Shown: positions 43,556 through 49,268 of the stretch, piece by piece
Layout: every line of letters begins with the position of its first letter
Position numbering within the stretch: position 1 is the first letter of the stretch
Source: Lentisphaerae bacterium RIFOXYA12_FULL_48_11
GTDB lineage: Bacteria; Verrucomicrobiota; Kiritimatiellia; UBA8416; YA12-FULL-48-11
NCBI GenBank assembly: GCA_001804885.1
Contig: MHBM01000111.1
Span: 1 to 49,268 of the forward strand
Length of the DNA: 49,268 bases
Direction of reading: 5' to 3'
Made by a program: the position numbers and the translations under genes
Notes under the pieces: generated by a model
Database searches by the model: none
What the model was told of the DNA's origin: nothing
Seen by the model: only the letters and a program-made list of their open reading frames with translations

Positions 43556-44983
43556 ATGGCGCGAGTATTATTAGTAGACAACGAAGCCAGCATCCTGAGC
43601 GTGCTAAGCACCCTGCTCAAGTCAGAAGGTTTTGAAGTGTTATCCATTCGTGATTGCGAAAAAGCTGTGAACATCATAAAGACGGAACAATTCGATATGA
43701 TGATTCTCGACATCCGGATGACACCCATCGATGGCATGGAACTTCTCAAGATAGCCAGAGCTCAGCAGCCGGAAGCATCCATAATCATGCTCACGGCATA
43801 TGGATCAATCGAAACAGCAATTGAAGCCATGAAACTGGGAGCATTCGATTACGTCACAAAACCATTTAAAGTAGATGAACTACTGCTCACCGTGCACAGA
43901 GCCTTGGACTACAGGAAGGCTCTGACAGAAAATATAAATCTCAAGGCGGAAATCAAAACCAAATATCGCCTGGAAAATATTGTCGCCGAAAGTCCGTCGA
44001 TGAAAAACATATGCGAAATGATAGAGCGTGTCGCACCGTCAGACACCACGGTAATCATTTTCGGCGAAAGTGGAACCGGCAAAGAACTTGTAGCAAAAGC
44101 TTTCCACATGTACAGCAGCAGGAAGAATGCAAAATTCCTGGCAGTCAATTGTGCAGCGCTTCCCGAACCACTGCTAGAATCCGAAATGTTCGGTCATATG
44201 AAGGGCGCATTCACAGGGGCATCATGCAATAAAAAAGGTCTCTTCGAGGCAGCCGAAGGGGGCACTATTTTTCTCGATGAGATCGGCGCAATGCCCCTTA
44301 GTATTCAGGGTAAACTCCTCAGAGTTCTGCAGGAAAAGGAGATACGTCGCGTGGGTGGCACAGAGAACATCAAGGTCAATGCACGTGTACTTGCGGCAAC
44401 CAACGTGAATCTTGAAGAAGCAATCAAAACAGGCACATTCAGAGAAGATCTTTATTACCGTCTGAGCGTAATCCCCATTACGATAGAACCTCTGCGCAAC
44501 CGTCCGGAAGATATCATTCCCCTTGCACAACATATTTTAAGGCAGGAAATAGGGCCTAACAGGGAAATGCCAAGATTGGATATGGACGTGCGGGAATTAC
44601 TGCAGAAACATCAATGGCAGGGCAACGTGCGTGAACTCGAGAACGCCATGAAACATGCGATCACATTCATGGCTGGTAATGTCATTACTCGAGCAGTACT
44701 GCCACAAAAACTATTGACAGCTCTGGGCGAGTCACAAGCATCAAGGAACACGGATGATGACATCAACGAGTTCCGCAATAAGTCTCTGAAAACCTTCCTG
44801 GAACAGAAAGAAAAAGAGTACATGGAAGCAGTAATCGAAGCCGTCGGCGGCGACAAGGAAAAAGCCGCACATGCACTCAAAATCAGTCTTGCCACCCTTT
44901 ACAGAAAACTTCCCAAAGAGACAAAAACCGAAGGAAACCATCAGAAAGCAGAGACTGGTACTGCTACCACAGAAGAGTCATAA
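43556..44983 (+). CDS. NtrC-type sigma-54 response regulator
   Basis: The 475-residue product has a receiver domain (1-120) with phospho-acceptor Asp52 in MMILDIRMTP, Thr in MLTAYGS and Lys in VTKPFK. One acidic residue of the pocket is Asn (LLVDNEAS). The AAA+ domain (about 140-375) has GESGTGKE, GAFTGA and GGTIFLDEIG. A Fis-type HTH follows (DKEKAAHALKISLATLYRKL), and then a polar tail. It activates sigma-54 promoters on phosphorylation. No kinase is adjacent; the PAS kinase at 46629 is a candidate partner. Its 3' end overlaps the convergent HAD gene by 20 bp. Confidence 0.94.
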   Translation: MARVLLVDNEASILSVLSTLLKSEGFEVLSIRDCEKAVNIIKTEQFDMMILDIRMTPIDGMELLKIARAQQPEASIIMLTAYGSIETAIEAMKLGAFDYVTKPFKVDELLLTVHRALDYRKALTENINLKAEIKTKYRLENIVAESPSMKNICEMIERVAPSDTTVIIFGESGTGKELVAKAFHMYSSRKNAKFLAVNCAALPEPLLESEMFGHMKGAFTGASCNKKGLFEAAEGGTIFLDEIGAMPLSIQGKLLRVLQEKEIRRVGGTENIKVNARVLAATNVNLEEAIKTGTFREDLYYRLSVIPITIEPLRNRPEDIIPLAQHILRQEIGPNREMPRLDMDVRELLQKHQWQGNVRELENAMKHAITFMAGNVITRAVLPQKLLTALGESQASRNTDDDINEFRNKSLKTFLEQKEKEYMEAVIEAVGGDKEKAAHALKISLATLYRKLPKETKTEGNHQKAETGTATTEES

Positions 44984-45992
44984 TTTTTTCTAGCAACGCT
45001 AGGAAAAGCTTGTATGGCTTCATTATTATCCCAGAAACATACGGAATCATCCGAAAATTTGCAAAAACAACCAGCACAACGTATGCAACACCCAGAAAGA
45101 GCAACACCCTGATCGTGTTGAACTTTTGCTTTTTCTTCTTACCCGACCTTACAATCGAGGGATTGTGCCCCTTCGCAGGAGGCACCCATTCCTGGGGAAA
45201 ATCGCAGCAAACAGTCCCATCAGCGTAAGCATCAAGGATTTCAAGCACCCCGCCTAGTGAACGCTTTTTCGCGATATGTCCACCGGCCTTATGAACAGTC
45301 TCGATCACTTCATCTTCAGAATTGGCAGGACATCCAACCAACTGCGCAACATTCTTATCCATCATACTGATATCATTGTGGCCATTACCTATCGCCAGTA
45401 TTTCCGAAGAAGAAACATCAAGATGATGAGCCAACTCTGATACTGCCAGCCCTTTTGTGAACGGCACCGATCTTACGTCCACCTCCATGAGGTAACGAAA
45501 CACCTTCAAGTGTCTGTACGGCTTCACTTTTTCCATAAGAAGATTGGCCGCAACAGTGGCAGATTCCTCGGAATCAAATCTAAGGCAAAGACGATCGCTT
45601 TTCCTGCGTATTGTACTGACCCCAAGAGATACCCCTGTAATCATCTCATGCCACTCATCAATTGCATCTCTGACATAAAGCTGACTTGCCCAGATAAGAT
45701 AACGAATACGCAGATTCCAAAGCAGGTGCGGCAGACATCCAAAATTACCCACGCTATAGATATATGCGTGATTAACTATCACGAAATCAGGCATGATCCC
45801 CATCATGCGCATGGGAGAAAAGAATTCGTTAAAGCTGGACAGGGACCGACCCGTGCAAGCCACCCAAATCGTGCCATAATTATGGCGTAACACCTGAACT
45901 TTCTCGCGAAAATCATTATAGAGAGGAAACTCATTGGCACTACCAATAAGGGTCCCATCCAGATCTGTGGCCAGCATTCGTATTACCGCCAT
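44964..45992 (-). CDS. HAD-family phosphatase with C-terminal membrane segment
   Basis: The 342-residue product has HAD motif I (LATDLDGTLIG), motif II Thr/Arg (ACTGRSLSSFNEFF), motif III Lys (FTKGLAVSELA) and motif IV (AIGNGHNDISMMD). This places it in the Cof/sucrose-phosphate-phosphatase-like group with a C2 cap. After residue about 270 comes a very basic linker (RSGKKKKQKFNTIR). A strongly hydrophobic helix follows at about 291-310, and then a second weaker one. Such a C-terminal membrane anchor is not usual for the family, which is normally soluble. It is 23 bp downstream of the 46016 gene. Confidence 0.85.
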   Translation of the reverse strand: MAVIRMLATDLDGTLIGSANEFPLYNDFREKVQVLRHNYGTIWVACTGRSLSSFNEFFSPMRMMGIMPDFVIVNHAYIYSVGNFGCLPHLLWNLRIRYLIWASQLYVRDAIDEWHEMITGVSLGVSTIRRKSDRLCLRFDSEESATVAANLLMEKVKPYRHLKVFRYLMEVDVRSVPFTKGLAVSELAHHLDVSSSEILAIGNGHNDISMMDKNVAQLVGCPANSEDEVIETVHKAGGHIAKKRSLGGVLEILDAYADGTVCCDFPQEWVPPAKGHNPSIVRSGKKKKQKFNTIRVLLFLGVAYVVLVVFANFRMIPYVSGIIMKPYKLFLALLEKIMTLLW

Positions 45993-46015
45993 AAAACCGC
46001 CAAGACCTCCCTATT

Positions 46016-46507
46016 TCAGAAACCACGTTTCTCGAGTTCCTTCCGGAGTTCCTGCTGGAAGATTTGTATATCCGGCTTACTCGGTGAATACCCAGGCTGC
46101 CCGGCATCCAACGCGAGACGACCATACTGATCAAGATACCAGGAAGCAGATACCCCATCACTGAACCGAACAGTTCCGCTGACCACACTCCCAGGCCTCA
46201 CGACATGATCCAACGCAACAACAACATTTCCAGGCATACCTGCCGGGTTTTGCGATGCCGGGACTGGCGACTGAGCCTCGCTCGCTGACGGGCTGGCCCC
46301 TACCACATCAGGCTCGACTTTCTTAGGGGATGCAACCTTCTTTTCCTTGAGGTCCACACCAAGATCAATAACTATAAATCTGACATCCATATATGTGGCT
46401 GAAACGCCAAACTGTTCCGATAATCTTTTCTGTATGTCAGACAGCCCGCAACCTTCACCGGCCCACATTCTGACAGCCTGTTCCTGTTCCTGAGTAAGCT
46501 TAATCAT
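46016..46507 (-). CDS. Hypothetical protein with N-terminal helical and C-terminal conserved-looking segments
   Basis: The 163-residue product starts with a helical segment (IKLTQEQEQAVRMWAGEGCG, then LSDIQKRLSEQFG) resembling a small helix-turn-helix. A Pro/Ser/Ala-rich linker follows (about 65-100). A C-terminal part with beta character and a terminal helix ends it (SGTVRFSDGVSASWYLDQYG, then IQIFQQELRKELEKRGF). AGAGGA 5 nt upstream selects ATG 46507 over 46540. I recognise no named family. It is co-directional with the HAD gene and probably co-transcribed with it. Confidence 0.65.
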   Translation of the reverse strand: MIKLTQEQEQAVRMWAGEGCGLSDIQKRLSEQFGVSATYMDVRFIVIDLGVDLKEKKVASPKKVEPDVVGASPSASEAQSPVPASQNPAGMPGNVVVALDHVVRPGSVVSGTVRFSDGVSASWYLDQYGRLALDAGQPGYSPSKPDIQIFQQELRKELEKRGF

Positions 46508-46628
46508 GGATTCCTCTTTAATTTTGGCCAAAATGATCACACATCCAATATATCATGTCAAGAAGCACAAGGATTACTGATTTAACTTGCCATTTTCGGC
46601 AACGCCATACATTATCTTACTATAAAGA

Positions 46629-48623
46629 ATGAACACCGAGACGGATAACAATCTGTATAAAGCCATTCTTAGCGCTATTGTTCGCCATGGAATTTTCAAT
46701 ACATTCATCAATGAAATTCCGATGCGCATCTACATCAAGGACACTCACGGAAAGTTCTTAACTGCGAATAAAGCGGTAGCAGACTTCGTAGGAGTGGCCA
46801 ATCCTGATGATGTCACAGGCAAAACCGACTTCGACTTTTTTCCCAAAGAACAGGCCAGGAGATATTTTGACGATGAACAGGAAATCATACATACGGGAAA
46901 ACCTGTACTACACAAAGAAGAACCAAAACTGGACAAAAGTGGAGTCAAAAGGGAGATCTTTGTTACAAAAATGCCGGTAACTGGTGATGACGGCAAAGTA
47001 ATAGGCCTGCTTGGATTCAGCACGGACCTGACAGAACGAATACAGGCCGAAGAGAAATTAATTGAAGAACGTAATTCGCTCCGAACCCTGATAAACACTC
47101 TACCGGATTTCATATACGTCAAGGACACCCAAAGCCGCTTTACATTATCCAACACACTCCATACAAAGTTTTTGGGTTTGAATTCGCCAGAAGACATTAT
47201 TGGCAAGACAGATTTTGATTTCTTTCCAAAAGACATTGCAAGCAGCTTCTTCGCCGACGAACAGGAAATCATTAGAACAGGTAAGCCTCTTTTTCAAAAA
47301 GATGAAATCAGCCCGAGCCTCCATGGCAATACCGTCAGAGTTTTAACCACTAAAATACCACTCAAGGATATTACCGGAAAAATAATCGGTATAGTCGGAG
47401 TCAGCCACGACATCACCTCAATAATCAGAATGGAAAAGAATCTTGGAGAAGTTAACACAAAGCTTTCAAAGACTCTTAACGAACTGAAACAGAGTCAGGA
47501 ACAGATAATCCAGAGCGAGCGTTTGAGGGCTCTAGGACAGATGGCCAGCGGGATAACTCATGATTTCAATAACGCGCTGACCCCCATACTTGGATACAGC
47601 GATCTCCTGATAAACGGACCCGGAATCCTGGAAGACAAGAATGCTACTTTAAACATGCTGAAAGATATTCGTACTGCCGCCTTGGATGCGGCACAAACGG
47701 TTCGCCGTCTCAGCGAATTCTATGCCCCGGCCAGGAAAACAGAACGAAAACCGGTCGACGTCGCGAAGCTCATCGAATCAACCGTCGGCATGACCCGGCC
47801 ATTATGGAAAGAAGAAATGGCGGCAAAAAATGTATCCATCAACATGGTCACCCGACTAGACAGTACCGGAAACGTATTTGGCAATGAATCCCAGTTGCGC
47901 GAAATGCTCACAAACCTTGTCTTTAACGCCGTTGATGCTATGCCAAGAGGTGGAACATTGACGCTAAAAACCAGGACAGAAACACCTTTTATCGTAATAG
48001 AAGTAACCGATACCGGAATAGGTATGTCCGACGAGATACGAAGCCAATGTTTTGAGCCATTTTTCACAACAAAGCATAAACGCGGCGGTGGCTTGGGACT
48101 CTCAATGGTTCATGGAATCGTAAGGCAGCATTCAGGCGAAATAGAAGTTAAATCATCCGAAGGCAAGGGATCAACCTTTACCATACGCCTTCCGGAAACC
48201 ACAATGCCAGTTGAACAGGAGAAAACCCGGCAGGCCACTCCATCGGGAGCTCAACAACTTAATGTGCTTCTAATCGATGACGAAGAAGTGGTTCGCCAGA
48301 CGATTGAAGCATGTCTCAAGTCCGATCACCATAGCGTTTCTTCCGCTATTGACGGAAAACATGGATTGGAATTGTTTAATAAAAACAAATTTGATCTAGT
48401 AATAACCGACAGGGCCATGCCTGGCATAAGTGGCGACAATGTCGCGGTGGAGATAAAGAAAATCAATCCAAATATACCGGTCATTATGCTCACAGGGTTC
48501 GGGCATATCATGAGAGATTTGAAACAATGCCCGGCAGGAGTCGATCTCATCGTAAGCAAACCTGTCACACGTGATTCTCTCCGTGATTCCATCACCAAAG
48601 CTTTCTCTCACAAGAAACATTAA
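46629..48623 (+). CDS. PAS-PAS hybrid histidine kinase
   Basis: The 664-residue product has two near-duplicate PAS/PAC domains (about 25-140 and 150-265), each containing GKTDFDFFPKD-like and DEQEII-TGKP segments. A coiled linker precedes a HisKA domain with His311 in ASGITHDFNNALTPILGYSD (NtrB-like HDFNN). An HATPase domain follows (LVFNAVDAMPRGG, VTDTGIGM, KHKRGGGLGLSMVHGI). A C-terminal receiver has an Asp in LVITDRAMPG. There is no membrane segment, so it senses a cytoplasmic signal. No Shine-Dalgarno precedes the ATG. Confidence 0.93.
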   Translation: MNTETDNNLYKAILSAIVRHGIFNTFINEIPMRIYIKDTHGKFLTANKAVADFVGVANPDDVTGKTDFDFFPKEQARRYFDDEQEIIHTGKPVLHKEEPKLDKSGVKREIFVTKMPVTGDDGKVIGLLGFSTDLTERIQAEEKLIEERNSLRTLINTLPDFIYVKDTQSRFTLSNTLHTKFLGLNSPEDIIGKTDFDFFPKDIASSFFADEQEIIRTGKPLFQKDEISPSLHGNTVRVLTTKIPLKDITGKIIGIVGVSHDITSIIRMEKNLGEVNTKLSKTLNELKQSQEQIIQSERLRALGQMASGITHDFNNALTPILGYSDLLINGPGILEDKNATLNMLKDIRTAALDAAQTVRRLSEFYAPARKTERKPVDVAKLIESTVGMTRPLWKEEMAAKNVSINMVTRLDSTGNVFGNESQLREMLTNLVFNAVDAMPRGGTLTLKTRTETPFIVIEVTDTGIGMSDEIRSQCFEPFFTTKHKRGGGLGLSMVHGIVRQHSGEIEVKSSEGKGSTFTIRLPETTMPVEQEKTRQATPSGAQQLNVLLIDDEEVVRQTIEACLKSDHHSVSSAIDGKHGLELFNKNKFDLVITDRAMPGISGDNVAVEIKKINPNIPVIMLTGFGHIMRDLKQCPAGVDLIVSKPVTRDSLRDSITKAFSHKKH

Positions 48624-48815
48624 CTGCAGCCCACGTTTCTGGCAAAGCTATCTAACCAACAGATCTAATTGTCCAAAATTCGCAGCTACTGCAAAGAAAT
48701 TGATTGTCACTATTGCGACTGGACAGCACTTGCCGGCGATGGTAAGAATTGACTTGGAACAACAAGCTAAGTAGCCAGCACACAAGCAAAATAATTTACA
48801 GCATTAACATGAAAA

Positions 48816-49268
48816 ATGGTGACAAGATCAGTGAGAAATGAATTTCTCCCATTCTCCCGTCCTTCAATAACAAGCCAGGACATCAGTGCTGTAAATGAAG
48901 TCCTACGATCCGGGTGGATAACGACAGGCCCCAAAAATACGGAATTCGAGAAGGAGTTCCGTAAATATACCGGATGCCATGAAGCAGTTGCCATCGCCTC
49001 CGCAACAGCAGGAATGCACGTCATCCTAACGGCTTTAGGTATCGGACCCGGCGATGAAGTTATCACACCGTCAATGACCTGGGTCTCGACTGTAAACCTC
49101 ATTGTGCTTGCTGGCGCGAAGCCGGTCTTCGTGGATGTTGACCGCGATACACTCATGACCTCACCCGCGGCAATCAGGTCGGCAGTCACGGATCGCACCA
49201 GACTAATCATACCGGTCCATTTCGCTGGTGCACCGGCCGACATGGATCCGATAATGGAAATTGCCTCA
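48816..49268 (+). CDS. DegT/DnrJ/ArnB-type sugar aminotransferase (3' truncated by window edge)
   Basis: The frame is open from ATG 48816 to the window end, giving 151 residues. [20 protein letters not shown], then [19 protein letters not shown] and then [16 protein letters not shown] are typical of ArnB-like enzymes. These use PLP to aminate a 4-keto nucleotide sugar, such as UDP-4-keto-arabinose for lipid A modification. The PLP lysine lies outside the window. No ribosome site is visible before the ATG, and GTG 48819 is an alternative. It begins a possible cell-surface sugar cluster to the right. Confidence 0.88.
   Translation, partial: MVTRSVRNEFLPFSRPSITSQDISAVNEVLRSGWITTGPKNTEFEKEFRKYTGCHEAVAIASATAGMHVILTALGIGPGDEVITPSMTWVSTVNLIVLAGAKPVFVDVDRDTLMTSPAAIRSAVTDRTRLIIPVHFAGAPADMDPIMEIAS

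Noticed and set aside
1..49268. CRISPR arrays, rRNA genes and IS elements
   Set aside because: No spaced short repeat series, no rRNA-like sequence and no transposase were seen anywhere in the window.

Overview
The window looks like a chromosome segment of an uncultured, probably anaerobic, bacterium of the PVC superphylum (Kiritimatiellota or Lentisphaerota would fit). This rests on gene content only: a pyrophosphate-type phosphofructokinase, a Ser/Thr kinase with an N-terminal zinc ribbon, a stand-alone multi-zinc-ribbon protein, a hydrazine-synthase-alpha-like dihaem protein, a secreted right-handed beta-helix protein and an RpiB-GlyA fusion. No rRNA is present to fix the taxonomy.

Layout. 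(1) 1-5450 is the right end of an integrative element. It carries two small nuclease-like proteins (PD-(D/E)XK and NERD), an SSB without the usual C-terminal tip, three proteins of unknown function, a SplB-like radical SAM protein and a tyrosine integrase, and abuts the 3' end of a tRNA-Arg(ACG) gene. The left end is outside the window. (2) 5584-10458 is a minus-strand housekeeping run: lgt, rluD-type pseudouridine synthase, psd, pssA, family-4-like uracil-DNA glycosylase and a zinc-ribbon protein. (3) 10589-15129 holds a transmembrane Ser/Thr kinase, a DUF721 (DciA-like) protein and PPi-PFK. (4) 15194-20848 is a minus-strand operon: purD, purE, a degenerate S41 peptidase, a Sua5/YrdC protein, a low-molecular-weight phosphatase and a fused rpiB-glyA gene. 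A divergent plus-strand pair, purB-purM, completes a purine/one-carbon block.

(5) 23515-28119 contains the most striking unit: an FHA-domain sigma-54 activator transcribed away from two secreted paralogues of an unrecognised family. Each paralogue has a near-consensus -24/-12 promoter and, further upstream, a pair of 18-bp dyad sites of the same 7-4-7 form. This reads as a small dedicated sigma-54 regulon whose enhancer sites can be proposed directly from the DNA. (6) 28151-31415 holds rsmI, hflX, a small Cys-containing protein, a cation-diffusion transporter and tRNA-His. (7) 31573-40069 is an accessory metabolic region: a PocR/AraC regulator divergent from an orphan corrinoid protein, then an IclR regulator in an apparent operon with two large secreted proteins. 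One is an esterase-like domain fused to a HzsA-like dihaem domain; the other is an SMP-30-like propeller fused to a second alpha/beta hydrolase. (8) 40096-49268 holds the beta-helix protein, acyl-CoA dehydrogenase, proC, an NtrC-type response regulator, a HAD phosphatase with a C-terminal membrane segment, a conserved-looking unknown, a PAS-PAS hybrid histidine kinase and the 5' part of an ArnB-like sugar aminotransferase that runs off the end.

The DNA is gene-dense, with many convergent pairs separated by fewer than 30 bp or overlapping. Many starts have a good Shine-Dalgarno and others none, so some starts are uncertain. Functions are assigned by motif reading without database searches.
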